A stretch of DNA of 64,000 nucleotides, from assembly GCF_900101095.1 (NCBI RefSeq), contig NZ_FNFM01000006.1:1-64000 (forward strand). Reading direction: 5' to 3'. This DNA is from Actinopolyspora mzabensis (GTDB taxonomy: Bacteria > Actinomycetota > Actinomycetes > Mycobacteriales > Pseudonocardiaceae). The translations under genes and the position numbers were made by a program. Shown here in pieces: positions 21,663 to 30,186 of the stretch; position 1 is the first letter of the stretch, and each line of letters begins with the position of its first letter. Below the pieces are notes generated by a model. It searched no databases and was not told where the DNA came from. It saw only the letters and a program-made list of their open reading frames with translations.

Positions 21663-24158
21663 ATGACCGAGACCTTGCCCCCGGAGGGTGGCCGAGTCGA
21701 ACCGGTCGATCTCCAGCAGGAGATGCAGAACTCCTACATCGACTACGCCATGAGCGTCATCGTGGCGCGGGCGCTGCCCGACGTGCGCGACGGGCTCAAA
21801 CCGGTGCACCGCAGGGTGCTGTACGCGATGTACGACTCCGGGTTCCGGCCCGACCGCTCCTACGTGAAGTGCTCGCGCGTGGTCGGTGACGTGATGGGTA
21901 ACTACCACCCGCACGGCGACTCCGCGATCTACGACACCCTGGTGCGGATGGCCCAGCCGTGGTCGATGCGCAACGTGCTCATCGACGGCCAGGGCAACTT
22001 CGGCTCGCCCGGCAACGATCCGGCCGCCGCCATGCGCTACACGGAATCCCGGCTGGCGCCGCTGGCGATGAGCATGCTGGCCGAGATCGACGAGGACACC
22101 GTCGAGTTCTCGGACAACTACGACGGCCGCACGCAGGAGCCCGACGTCCTGCCCTCGCGCATCCCCAACCTGCTGGTCAACGGCGGTGGCGGTATCGCGG
22201 TGGGGATGGCGACCAACATCCCGCCGCACAACCTGCGCGAGGTCGCCGACGGTGTGGTGTGGGCGCTGGACAATCCCGAGGCCGAGGACGATGAGCTGCT
22301 CGAGGCCATGATCGAGCGCATCAAGGGGCCGGACTTCCCGACCCACGCGATGATCATGGGCACCAACGCGATCGCCGACGCCTACCGCACGGGCCGCGGC
22401 TCGCTCCGGATGCGCGCGGTGGTCGACGTGGAGGAGGATGCCAAGGGACGCACCTCGCTGGTGGTCACCGAGCTCCCGTACCAGGTCAACCCGGACAACC
22501 TGATCGAGAACATCGCCACGATGCATCGTGAGGGCAAGATCTCGGGGATCACCGACATCGCCGACGAGTCCAACAGTCGGCGCGGGATGCGCATCGTGAT
22601 CACGCTCAAGCGGGACGCCATCCCCAAGGTCGTGCTCAACAACCTCTACAAGCACACCCAGCTGCAGACCACCTTCGGCGTGAACATGCTGGCGCTGGTC
22701 GACGGTGTGCCCCGCACCCTGCGGCTGGACCAGGTGATCCGCTACTACGTGCGGCACCAGATCGACGTGATCGTGCGGCGCACCAAGCACCGCCTGCAGC
22801 GTGCCGAACGGCGGGCCCACATCCTGCGCGGGCTGACGCTGGCGCTGGACCAGCTGGACGCGGTGGTCAACCTGATCCGCAACTCCTCGACCGTGGACGA
22901 CGCCCGTTCCGGGCTGATCGAGCTGCTCGGCATCGACGAGGAGCAGGCCACCGCGATCCTGGACATGCAGCTGCGCAAGCTGGCCGCGCTGGAACGGCAG
23001 AAGCTGCTGGACGAGCTGTCCGAGATCGAGACGCAGATCGCCGATCTCAACGACATCCTGGTCAAGCCGGAGCGGCAGCGCCAGATCGTGCGCGACGAGC
23101 TGATGGAGATCGTGCACAAGCACGGCGAGGAGCGGCGCACCCGGATCGTCCCGTACGAGGGTGAGGTCTCCATGGAGGACCTCATCGCGGACGAGGACGT
23201 GGTGGTGACCATCACCCGGACCGGTTACGCCAAGCGGACCCGGACCGATCTCTACCGGGCCCAGAAGCGCGGCGGCAAGGGCGTGCAGGGCGCCGCGTTG
23301 AAACAGGACGACATCGTCTCGCACTTCTTCGTGTGCTCCACGCACGACTGGATCCTGTTCTTCACCAACAAGGGGCGGGTCTACCGTGCCAAGGCGTACG
23401 AGCTGCCGGAGGCCAACCGCACCGCCCGCGGGCAGCACGTGGCGAACCTGCTCGCGTTCCAGCCGGACGAGCACATCGCCCAGGTGATGCAGATCAAGGA
23501 CTACACCGCCGTCCCCTACCTGGTGCTGGCCACCAAGAACGGGCTGGTCAAGAAGTCCAAGCTCACCGATTTCGACTCCAACCGCTCCGGTGGGCTGATC
23601 GGTGTCAACCTCAAGGACGGCGACGAGCTGGTCGGTGCGGTGCTCTGCTCGCCGGAGGACGACCTGCTGCTGGTCTCGGCCGAGGGGCAGTCCATCCGCT
23701 TCAACGCCAGTGACGAGGTGCTGCGTCCGATGGGGCGGGCCACCTCCGGTGTGCTGGGGATGCGGTTCAACTCCGGGGACGAGCTGCTGGCCATGGGCGT
23801 CTGCCACGAGGACCGTTACGTGCTGGTCGCGACCCAGGGCGGGTACGCCAAACGCACCCCCATCGACGAGTACCCGGTGCAGGGACGCGGCGGTAAGGGC
23901 GTGTTGACCATTCAGCACGACCGGAAACGTGGCAGGCTAGTGGCAGCGCTCATCGCCGAACTGGAGGATGAGCTCTACGCGATCACCTCCACGGGCGGGG
24001 TCATTCGCACCACCGCCAAGGAGGTGCGCAAGGCCGGTAGGCAGACGAAGGGGGTGCGCCTGATGGATCTGGGCGAGGGGAACTCGCTGGTGGCCATCGC
24101 GCGCAACGCGGATGAAGCCGCCGATCCGGACGCAGCCGGCCCGGAGCAACGGAAGTAG
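21663..24158 (+). CDS. gyrA: DNA gyrase subunit A
   Basis: The protein has 831 residues. The breakage-reunion domain has the catalytic Tyr about residue 126 (MRYTESRL). The quinolone-determining loop reads [15 protein letters not shown] with Ser87 and Asp91, the drug-sensitive arrangement rather than the Ala found in mycobacteria. The C-terminal pinwheel has the GyrA box QKRGGKG and a related QGRGGKG. ATG behind GAAGGA, 118 bp after gyrB. Confidence 0.98.
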   Translation: MTETLPPEGGRVEPVDLQQEMQNSYIDYAMSVIVARALPDVRDGLKPVHRRVLYAMYDSGFRPDRSYVKCSRVVGDVMGNYHPHGDSAIYDTLVRMAQPWSMRNVLIDGQGNFGSPGNDPAAAMRYTESRLAPLAMSMLAEIDEDTVEFSDNYDGRTQEPDVLPSRIPNLLVNGGGGIAVGMATNIPPHNLREVADGVVWALDNPEAEDDELLEAMIERIKGPDFPTHAMIMGTNAIADAYRTGRGSLRMRAVVDVEEDAKGRTSLVVTELPYQVNPDNLIENIATMHREGKISGITDIADESNSRRGMRIVITLKRDAIPKVVLNNLYKHTQLQTTFGVNMLALVDGVPRTLRLDQVIRYYVRHQIDVIVRRTKHRLQRAERRAHILRGLTLALDQLDAVVNLIRNSSTVDDARSGLIELLGIDEEQATAILDMQLRKLAALERQKLLDELSEIETQIADLNDILVKPERQRQIVRDELMEIVHKHGEERRTRIVPYEGEVSMEDLIADEDVVVTITRTGYAKRTRTDLYRAQKRGGKGVQGAALKQDDIVSHFFVCSTHDWILFFTNKGRVYRAKAYELPEANRTARGQHVANLLAFQPDEHIAQVMQIKDYTAVPYLVLATKNGLVKKSKLTDFDSNRSGGLIGVNLKDGDELVGAVLCSPEDDLLLVSAEGQSIRFNASDEVLRPMGRATSGVLGMRFNSGDELLAMGVCHEDRYVLVATQGGYAKRTPIDEYPVQGRGGKGVLTIQHDRKRGRLVAALIAELEDELYAITSTGGVIRTTAKEVRKAGRQTKGVRLMDLGEGNSLVAIARNADEAADPDAAGPEQRK

Positions 24159-24209
24159 GCGCGGGGCACCCCGCGTGGTAGGCAGCCGACGATCAGTGAA
24201 GGATCGCTC

Positions 24210-25106
24210 GTGACATCTTCGGACAAGCCGCAGGAATCGGAGTCTCGTTCAACCGGCGAGCAGGAAACGACCTCGACCACTACGACGGCGGAGGCGACCA
24301 CCTCGGTTTCCGAGGGGATGTCCACGGACGCTGCCGAGAGCGGTGGGGATTCGCGTGGTTCTGCCGGTGGCGCGAAGGGCTCCCGGAGTGAGGTCGACGG
24401 TTCCGGGGCCACTCCGCCCTGGCAGCGAGCGGGTGGCTCGATGAGTACTTCCGCCGCCTCGGCGGACACCTCCTCGGGCACCACCGAGGTTTCGGACGAC
24501 TCGGACGGGCAGCAGGGTGCGGACTCGGGGACGGGGTACGAGGAGGAGGAAACGCATCGGATTCCGCATCCGGCGGGTTCGGCCTCCCAGACCGGTTCGC
24601 AGTCCGCCGGTTCGCAGCCTGCCGGGGAAGCCGCCGGTGACGGTTCCGCCGCGGAGTCGCCCCGGCCGGGACTCTCGCTGGGCATGGGAGGCGGGGCTCG
24701 CGGTGGGGCGGCCACCCAGGGTGCGCCGCGTCGGCCGAGTCGCGGTCCCCGGCGGGCGAGCCTGCAGATCCGGCGGGTGGATCCGTGGTCGGTGCTCAAG
24801 CTGGCACTGATGCTCAGCGTCACGCTGTTCTTCGTGTGGTTGATCGCCGTGGCGGTGCTGTACGGGGTGCTCGGCGGTATGGGCGTCTGGGAGCAGCTCA
24901 ACGGGACGTTCAGTGAGCTGACTCAGCCCGAGAACTCGTTGAGCGAGCCGTTGATCAGCCCGGTGCGGGTGTTCGCGGTGGCCTCGATGATCGGTGCGAT
25001 CAACATCGTGCTGTTCACCGCCCTGGCGACCGTTGCCGGGTTCATCTACAACGTGGCGGCGGATTTCGTCGGTGGGGTCGAGGTGACCCTCTCCGAGCGG
25101 GAGTGA
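24210..25106 (+). CDS. DUF3566 membrane protein
   Basis: The protein has 298 residues. The first ~185 are Ser/Gly/Glu-rich and low-complexity. The DUF3566 domain begins at LQIRRVDPWSVLKLAL and includes two predicted membrane helices (SVTLFFVWLIAVAVLYGVL and VASMIGAINIVLFTALATV). Such proteins follow gyrA in most actinobacteria; their function is unknown although some are linked to cell shape and DivIVA-like growth poles. GTG start with GAAGGA at 24198-24203. Confidence 0.9.
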   Translation: MTSSDKPQESESRSTGEQETTSTTTTAEATTSVSEGMSTDAAESGGDSRGSAGGAKGSRSEVDGSGATPPWQRAGGSMSTSAASADTSSGTTEVSDDSDGQQGADSGTGYEEEETHRIPHPAGSASQTGSQSAGSQPAGEAAGDGSAAESPRPGLSLGMGGGARGGAATQGAPRRPSRGPRRASLQIRRVDPWSVLKLALMLSVTLFFVWLIAVAVLYGVLGGMGVWEQLNGTFSELTQPENSLSEPLISPVRVFAVASMIGAINIVLFTALATVAGFIYNVAADFVGGVEVTLSERE

Positions 25107-25201
25107 GGTTCCGGGTTACTCCCGGTTCCCCGGTTGACCTGGGGTTCCGGGAGTCCGTTCCGGGCTCGGTCGTCACTCGGGACGGTGAGGGGGACCCCCC
25201 T

Positions 25202-25231
25202 TTGGAAGACGATCGCGCGGGTGTGTAGTAT
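25202..25231 (+). promoter_or_regulatory. Candidate promoter of tRNA-Ile
   Basis: TTGGAA (25202-25207) and TAGTAT (25226-25231) are separated by 18 bp, with the tRNA beginning 15 bp downstream. Confidence 0.55.
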
Positions 25232-25246
25232 TTGTAATCGCACGCA

Positions 25247-25320
25247 GGGCCTATAGCTCAGTCGGTTAGAGCGCTTTGCTGATAACGAAGAGGTCGGAGG
25301 TTCAAGTCCTCCTAGGCCCA
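25247..25320 (+). tRNA. tRNA-Ile (anticodon GAT)
   Basis: A 74-nt cloverleaf. Acceptor GGGCCTA pairs with TAGGCCC, discriminator A, D-arm GCTCAGTCGGTTAGAGC, anticodon loop CTGATAA with GAT, and T-arm GGAGGTTCAAGTCCTCC. CCA is not encoded. Position after gyrA is typical. Confidence 0.98.
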
Positions 25321-25330
25321 CGTGGCACGT

Positions 25331-25359
25331 GCCGCCGCTGCGATTATCGTGGCGGCGGC
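25331..25359 (+). terminator. Hairpin after tRNA-Ile
   Basis: GCCGCCGC (25331-25338) pairs with GCGGCGGC (25352-25359) across a 13-nt loop, 10 bp after the tRNA end. Confidence 0.65.
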
Positions 25360-25386
25360 ATACGTTCGTAGTAGGAGGCGTCCGAA

Positions 25387-25503
25387 GTGAAGAAGCTGCT
25401 CGTTCTCGCTGCTGTTGCCGGTGCCGTCCTGTTCGTCGTGCGTCGCAAGACCGCGGCCAAGGCGGAGGCCGACCTGTGGCGTGAAGCTACCGCGGAGGTC
25501 TGA
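25387..25503 (+). CDS. DLW-39 family small protein
   Basis: A 38-residue protein: short hydrophobic N-terminus (LLVLAAVAGAVLFVV), basic RRK, then an Ala-rich tail with the family's DLW motif (EADLWREAT). It is found next to the gyrA-side tRNAs in many actinobacteria. Probably a single-pass membrane micropeptide of unknown role. GTG start with AGGAGG 8 nt upstream is a strong initiation signal. Confidence 0.85.
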   Translation: MKKLLVLAAVAGAVLFVVRRKTAAKAEADLWREATAEV

Positions 25504-25602
25504 GCGAACCGCGGTTCGGCCGTGCTTCGGGGTGTCTCACTACGGCACCACCGATCGGGCAACGTTGTCCGCGGGCCGTGGGGCAGTGCTTCGGCGCTGC
25601 GA

Positions 25603-25678
25603 GGGGACGTAGCTCAATCGGCAGAGCACCGCTTTTGCAAGGCGGGGGTTAGGGGTTCGATTCCCCTCGTCTCCACCA
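25603..25678 (+). tRNA. tRNA-Ala (anticodon TGC)
   Basis: Acceptor GGGGACG pairs with CGTCTCC, discriminator A at 25675, and CCA is encoded at 25676-25678. The anticodon stem-loop CCGCT-TTTGCAA-GGCGG shows TGC, and the T-arm is AGGGGTTCGATTCCCCT. The 3' half of this gene is duplicated at 29383, marking it as the integration target of an island. Confidence 0.97.
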
Positions 25679-25713
25679 TCGAAGGACCAGGTCACCAGGC
25701 CTGGTCCTTTTTC
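25626..25713. repeat. 88-bp direct repeat, left copy (attL-like)
   Basis: Runs from the anticodon stem of tRNA-Ala through its terminator. It is identical base for base to 29383-29470. Sequence diverges immediately on both outer and inner sides, so these are the two ends of an insertion. Confidence 0.92.
25682..25713 (+). terminator. Rho-independent terminator of tRNA-Ala
   Basis: AAGGACCAGG (25682-25691) pairs with CCTGGTCCTT (25700-25709), followed by T residues to 25712. A second copy (29438-29470) is carried in the right repeat. Confidence 0.88.
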
Positions 25714-26271
25714 ATGATCCATCCTGGGGCGCATCTGGGGCACATGCCGCAGCCCGGGCTTGCCGATGCGGCGGGTATCGGTGTGCGCCAGATCAGGCGA
25801 TACGAGGTAGGCGAACAGCAACCTATCCTGTCGGCTGCTGTGGCGCTGGCGAACGCTCTCGGCATCTCGGCAGCCGAACTGGCCGGCGACTGGTGGGCTT
25901 CCTGACAGACGTCGAAGGACGGCGAAGAGGTCGTCACCCCCAGGAAGTCCGCATCGGGCAACAGGGCAACCTGTTCGAAGTCCACACCACCACACGCGGC
26001 ATCGAAGGCGAAGACGGTGGCTACCACTGGCGTGGTGAGCTACGGCTGTGGGACAGCGAGATCCTTGTGGGCTGGTATGCAGCCGACGATGGTTCCGTCC
26101 GGTCCAAGGACAAGATGCCTCTCATCCTGCACGTGCACGGTAGCAACATGTGCGCTCGGTGGGTCGGTTTGAGCTATGACGGCCGGATCATGATCGGTCG
26201 GGGCGGCCATGGGCCGCAGCGAGTACGCCGCGCGAGGAGTAATCGAGCAGCTCAAGGAAGACGACAAATGA
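25714..26271 (+). pseudogene. XRE-family regulator with C-terminal WRGEL domain, inactivated
   Basis: The first frame gives a helix-turn-helix (LADAAGIGVRQIRRYEVGEQ then ALGISAAELAGDWWAS) that stops at TGA 25903-25905, where a Trp codon is expected. Downstream of the stop the same frame continues QTSKDGEEVVTP, then a missing C in the run near 25940 moves the homologous reading to HPQEVRIGQQGNLFEVHT and GGYHWRGELRLWDSEI. A third lesion near 26210 shifts it to MGRSEYAARGVIEQLKEDDK, ending at TGA 26269-26271. So one nonsense and two frameshifts are present. The N-terminus before the HTH is cut off by the island boundary. Such regulators with this C-terminal domain are widespread in actinomycetes. 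Confidence 0.8.
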
Positions 26272-26596
26272 GCGCACGGGATGACGTTTGCGAAGTAGTC
26301 ATCACGGCACCACGCTCCGAACGGCTCGCGGACTTCGGTAAGCGACTCGTAGATGATCGTCTCTGTGCGGCTGCCCACACGATTCCCCGTATCGAACCGC
26401 GTACCGATGGCGCGAGGAAGCCAACGACACAACCGAAGCGAGCGCCGCACTCCGGACACGTCGCACTCTCGTGAACGCCATCGTGAAGCGGACCAGGCAA
26501 GGGCACCCATACGAGTTCGCTTGTGTCGCCGGATTACCGATCATCGACGGCGATCAGGAATACGCGCGGTGGATCATCGACGAGACCAGCAACTGA
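26268..26596 (+). pseudogene. cutA: CutA-like divalent-cation tolerance protein, frameshifted
   Basis: The ATG overlaps the preceding TGA (ATGA). First part MSARDDVCEVVITAPRSERL, then LVDDRLCAAAHTIPRIEP, as in CutA. Around 26400 the homologous reading changes frame to YRWREEANDTTEASAALRTR and continues to KRTRQGHPYEFACVAGLPI and IDGDQEYARWIIDETSN, stopping at 26594-26596. CutA proteins form trimers of about 105 residues; restoring the frame gives about that length. One frameshift separates the halves. It would have formed an operon with the XRE regulator. Confidence 0.8.
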
Positions 26597-26701
26597 GTCG
26601 CTCTCCACTGCGTGTTATGTCGGTCAGCGTATCCCAGACGCGGTGGATCTATGAACTGAGCTCTTCGTACTACCCGGGAATGGCGGACAGTTGGTCCTCT
26701 G

Positions 26702-27298
26702 TCAGGGGCGGTCGGTGTAGCCGAGTCGTATGGCGTCGGGGTCAGGATTGCCCGTATCAGGCACTCGATGACGCAGCCTTAGACCCACCTTTACCGCCAC
26801 TTTCACCGAGCCGGTGTTGTGCTCGAGCAAGGGGGCTGCGACGGGTATGTCGGCTTCGCGCCGGTGAGCGTGCCTCACTGCTTCCTGAGTGAGTTCAGTG
26901 GTGTAACCGGGGCCCTGGGCATCAGTTGCGAACCTGTATCCGAGATTCCAGAACATTTGTCCACCGCGTAGGCTGCAACAGCCGTAACCGATGATGGGCG
27001 ACGAATCGCGGACTCTGACCCTCCAAGTCCCCAAGCCGTCTCGGTCCCACTTTTGTTGCCGGGTATGGAGCATCGCTAGCCTCGCGTCGATGTCGTCGTG
27101 CCGAAGACTCGGAAAGTGAGTCCACACCTGAGGGTCAATGCAAATGTCGTGAAGGCCCTCGAGGTCACTGGCGGTTGGTCGGGCAAGATCAAGGCGAAGA
27201 CTTCCGGAATGCCCCCGGTAACCTAGCCAGTCCCTCTGCCAGAGCGCAGCCGTCGATGTACCGATGCCGAGGTGCGGGCACGCATAACCCAAGGCCAC
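26702..27298 (-). CDS. GNAT family N-acetyltransferase
   Basis: Up to 198 residues. The domain starts at LRLDLARPTASDLEGLHDI and follows the RimJ/RimL-like pattern: FWNLGYRFATDAQGPGYTTELTQEAV contains the acetyl-CoA loop (QGPGYT) and LEHNTGSVKVAVKVGLRLRH the C-terminal helix. Acceptor substrate unknown. The GTG at 27298 is the longest option; the first ~30 residues do not resemble the family and the true start may lie further in. Two residues in conserved positions (AAPLLEHN, YTTEL) look drifted, consistent with island decay, but the frame is open. Confidence 0.75.
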   Translation of the reverse strand: MALGYACPHLGIGTSTAALWQRDWLGYRGHSGSLRLDLARPTASDLEGLHDICIDPQVWTHFPSLRHDDIDARLAMLHTRQQKWDRDGLGTWRVRVRDSSPIIGYGCCSLRGGQMFWNLGYRFATDAQGPGYTTELTQEAVRHAHRREADIPVAAPLLEHNTGSVKVAVKVGLRLRHRVPDTGNPDPDAIRLGYTDRP

Positions 27299-27450
27299 CG
27301 GACACGGACGCGCCCAGCCTGCTTCTCAGTCGAGGAGGGACCACGATTCCGGCCGCGCGTAAGGATTCCGCGGATGTACGGGAGGGATCGCTCAGCGGAC
27401 GCCCCAGGGCAAAATAGTCGTTGTCGGTCGATAGGGCTACGGTGTGCTGC

Positions 27451-28044
27451 GTGGTCAGTAAGACGTCCTCCGCAGGTATGGCAAGCGATCTGCTCCGGTA
27501 CCTGCAAGAGGCCCGGGAGACTGTGTTGCGCGGGCTCGACGGACTCGACGAGTACGACGCCAGGCGCCCGCTCACACCCAGCGGGTCGAACATTCTCGGG
27601 CTGGTCAAGCATCTGGCGGGTATCGAGATCGGCTACCTCGGTGATTGTGTAGGGCGGCCCTCACCTATCTGCCTGCCCTGGGTAGAGGATGGCTCGATCT
27701 GGGACGACGCGGACATGTGGGCGACCCCCGAACAGTCCCGCGACTACCTCACTGGGCTCTACCGCCAGGCGTGGGAACACTCCGACACCTCGATTACGCA
27801 GCTGGGTCTGGAGACGCCCGCGCACGTCGCCTGGTGGGCCCCTGACCGGCGCGACACGACGGTCGGTCACCTGCTGGTACGCGTAGTTGCCGAAACCGCC
27901 CAGCACGCCGGCCACATCGACATCCTGCGCGAGAGCATCGACGGTCAGGGGGGTCGCAATCACGACGAGTACGGCAGCCAGGGTTACTGGGCAGGCTACG
28001 TCGCCCGGATCCAAGCTGCGGCCGATACCTACCGCAGCAGCTGA
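27451..28044 (+). CDS. DinB/DUF664 family protein
   Basis: About 197 residues. DDLL-type start ASDLLRYLQEARETVLRGL, metal-ligand His in GLVKHLAGIEIGYLGD, and the late pair RVVAETAQHAGHIDILRESIDG. The family is a four-helix bundle with a three-His metal site; some members use mycothiol or bacillithiol as cofactor. Function unassigned. GTG 27451 is chosen; TTG 27421 or ATG 27478 are possible. Complete and apparently intact within the island. Confidence 0.82.
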   Translation: MVSKTSSAGMASDLLRYLQEARETVLRGLDGLDEYDARRPLTPSGSNILGLVKHLAGIEIGYLGDCVGRPSPICLPWVEDGSIWDDADMWATPEQSRDYLTGLYRQAWEHSDTSITQLGLETPAHVAWWAPDRRDTTVGHLLVRVVAETAQHAGHIDILRESIDGQGGRNHDEYGSQGYWAGYVARIQAAADTYRSS

Positions 28045-28535
28045 CCAGCCGACGCAGGCGAGGACATCCGCCGATCGTAAAGAATCACCTAAAACCGACG
28101 TGTCGAGACCGCACAACTAGAACACCGAGCGAGCGTGTTCACAATTTCTCTACAGGATTCAAGAGCGGCCCCTGCCGAGGCCACCTGCCTACTTGCCCGG
28201 TGGGTCCTGGGGAGAGCCGCCAGCCCACGTGCCGGTGTGGTCGGCCCGACCGGACGCCGGGCGTGCGGCTGGTGCCGGTCCCGGCGCCGGTAGCCGACCG
28301 CGCATCGGTGCGCCCTGGTCTCGCGAGACGCCCCCTCCCTCATCCGCCGTTGGAGGATGGCGGCCAATCCGGTGAGTCAAGAGAGTCAGGCGGCTCCCCA
28401 AGCAACGCTGCGGCACGCACAGGTTCGGGCACTCTTGACTAACCGGCTTGCCCGCTGAAAGCGGTGGGATGTCGGATGAGGGAGGGGCTGGGTGATCGTC
28501 ATCCTGAGCAGGTCGAACATCCGATGGAGGTCTTG
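28045..28535. other. Island segment without a recognisable gene
   Basis: About 490 bp. Several short open frames exist but none has homology or a ribosome binding site. The 3' end carries CCCGCT (28451-28456) and CGGTGGGATGTCGGATGA (28462-28479), a motif that recurs upstream of the small gene at 29030, so it probably belongs to the promoter of the gene at 28536. Confidence 0.5.
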
Positions 28536-28895
28536 ATGGACTTTGATCAAGGGTTCTCAAGGACAAATCCTGACCGTCCGAGGCAGTTCAATGGCGCTGG
28601 CGAGGAGGTTGACTACTTCATATCGATTGTTTGCACCGATCGCGGGCAACACGAGCGAGTTCAGCTTACCGAGGCTCGTAGGATGCTTGATGGGCAACGC
28701 GGCATGAACCATGCTCTGAAGTGGTTCGCTCCGCCGCAGCGAGATGCGGAACCCCACACGTTCCTAGGTCGGGACTCATATGTGTTTCGGTGTCCCAAGT
28801 GCCCACGCACCCCGCAAGTTCAACGTGATAAGTGGTGGAGCCTTCTAGATGGAGCAGTGAAAGCGGACTTCGACGAACTCGAATCTCTCTTTTAA
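28536..28895 (+). CDS. Hypothetical protein with a zinc-ribbon-like CPKC
   Basis: 119 residues, not recognised. It contains DYFISIVCTDRGQHERVQL early and YVFRCPKCPRTPQVQRDKW late; Cys in IVC-T-D-R-G-QH plus CPKC could form one zinc site. The end is acidic (KADFDELESLF). GGAGG 5 nt before ATG 28536 supports translation. Lower GC than neighbours, consistent with acquisition. Function unknown. Confidence 0.65.
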   Translation: MDFDQGFSRTNPDRPRQFNGAGEEVDYFISIVCTDRGQHERVQLTEARRMLDGQRGMNHALKWFAPPQRDAEPHTFLGRDSYVFRCPKCPRTPQVQRDKWWSLLDGAVKADFDELESLF

Positions 28896-29029
28896 GCTAG
28901 AGAAGCTGCTATTAAGTGCGGTCCCCGGGCGCGGACGGGGTAACTTTCCGACTGGGTTGACTGTCCGGTTAACGCGCTTTAAGCCCGCTCATCCGGTGGG
29001 ACATTGGATGATGTCCACTGGAGGACCGG

Positions 29030-29239
29030 ATGGGGTATGGGGTAGTTCCAGAACGCTCTGATCACGAGTCTGTATTCACCCGTCGGCAGTCTCATTCCAA
29101 AGAGACGTTGTACCTTGTTGCGACTGAAGGCTGGGGGACTACCATCCGTTATGGTCTTCTATTGCTTGTACTACGAGGATCTGGTGTGGCGGGGGGTTGT
29201 CTGGCCTTTGTGATCGCACGGCACTTCGGCTGGTCGTGA
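29030..29239 (+). CDS. Small hypothetical membrane protein
   Basis: 69 residues. Polar first half, then a hydrophobic segment YGLLLLVLRGSGVAGGCLAF. GGAGGA immediately precedes the ATG. Not recognised. Shares an upstream motif with the gene at 28536, so the two may be co-regulated. TTGACT at 28957-28962 is a possible -35 element. Confidence 0.5.
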   Translation: MGYGVVPERSDHESVFTRRQSHSKETLYLVATEGWGTTIRYGLLLLVLRGSGVAGGCLAFVIARHFGWS

Positions 29240-29382
29240 CCACTTCTCGTGGTTGCTCTGAGAGCTATGTGGCATAGGTTGGTTTGGGGCACACACCAGC
29301 GAACAGCGGCGACGAACAACAGAGAACAAACGGCACGGTGTCCAGCGATGCGCCGGTATAGATACCGGTAAGCGCATCGACC

Positions 29383-29470
29383 GCACCGCTTTTGCAAGGC
29401 GGGGGTTAGGGGTTCGATTCCCCTCGTCTCCACCATCGAAGGACCAGGTCACCAGGCCTGGTCCTTTTTC
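29383..29470. repeat. 88-bp direct repeat, right copy: tRNA-Ala 3' fragment plus terminator (attR-like)
   Basis: Identical to 25626-25713. It lacks the 5' part of the tRNA (acceptor 5' strand and D-arm), so it is not a functional tRNA gene. Around it, 29240-29382 and 29471-29628 contain no gene; apparent open frames here are the tRNA read in protein frames. Confidence 0.92.
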
Positions 29471-29628
29471 GTTCCCGGCCCTGGGCACGATCCGGCCGGC
29501 TGGGGGCCGAAAACCCTTCGCGCCTGCTCGACTCACCCGGTACGATCTCGAGCTGTTCCCAACGCGGGAGACCGCGAGATCCGTCCGCGGTCGCCCCTCG
29601 GTTCCTTCGCTGAGAGTAGGTTTCGTCA

Positions 29629-30018
29629 ATGGCGTGTCGTATCGGTGAGCTCGTGCTCGATTGCCGCGACCCCGAGGTGCTGGCGCGGTTCTGGTGCGAG
29701 GTCCTGGACTTCGTGGAGCTGGGTCGCGAATACGCCGGGGAGGACTACGCCATCGAGATCGGGCCGCGCGAAGGGTTCGGCGGCCCGCAGCCGACGATCA
29801 TCTTCCGGAGCGGGGGCGAGCCGGGCCAGGAGAAGTCTCGGTTGCACATCGACGTGAACCCCACCGACCGCGATCAGGCCGCCGAACTCGAACGCCTGAT
29901 GAAGCTCGGGGCGCGTCCGGCCGACATCGGCCAGACCGGCGAGGAGCAGTGGAGCGTGCTCGCCGACCCCGAGGGCAACTCGTTCTGCCTGCTCAAGGCC
30001 CGCCTCAACCCGCTCTGA
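29629..30018 (+). CDS. VOC (glyoxalase/bleomycin-resistance fold) family protein
   Basis: The protein has 129 residues. Starts IGELVLDCRDPEVLARFWCEVLDF, the typical first beta-alpha-beta module, and ends with WSVLADPEGNSFCLL, the second metal-ligand strand. Metal ligands are not complete enough to predict a reaction. The first gene outside the island on its right side. ATG start; ribosome binding site weak (GAGAGTAGG). Confidence 0.88.
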   Translation: MACRIGELVLDCRDPEVLARFWCEVLDFVELGREYAGEDYAIEIGPREGFGGPQPTIIFRSGGEPGQEKSRLHIDVNPTDRDQAAELERLMKLGARPADIGQTGEEQWSVLADPEGNSFCLLKARLNPL

Positions 30019-30186
30019 CGGCGCTTCGTGCCCGGCGTGGTCGGTTTCTTCGTGGGTGGGTTCCGTCGCGCTCGACAAAATTTCACGAATGCCCGAGCGC
30101 TGTCGGATAGGGTGGTTGCCGGCGACGGTTCAGCGGGGTGATGCGCGATTTCCGGGGATTCCCGGCCACGGTTCCCGTGGCCGTGG

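Larger units (their letters stand above)
25714..29382. mobile_element. Small tRNA-Ala-borne genomic island, decayed, no integrase
   Basis: A 3.67-kb segment between two perfect 88-bp repeats that comprise the 3' end of tRNA-Ala plus terminator, the classic signature of site-specific integration by a tyrosine recombinase. No integrase, excisionase or replication gene is recognisable inside. Content: XRE regulator and cutA pseudogenes, a GNAT, a DinB-like protein, and two unknown small genes. Parts (about 28.5-29.2 kb) are clearly lower in GC than the flanks. Direct TGGGGCGC/TGGGGCAC motifs at 25725-25744, and TTTGGGGCACAC near 29285, could be recombinase arm sites (inference). Confidence 0.82.

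Noticed and set aside
29149-29629. Open frames on the minus strand over the tRNA-Ala fragment, with ETRGIEPL- and EGNRTPNPR-type peptides
   Set aside because: These peptides are the well-known translation of tRNA sequences read antisense, not genes. The same applies over 25540-25995 and to the frame across tRNA-Leu near 54300-54490.
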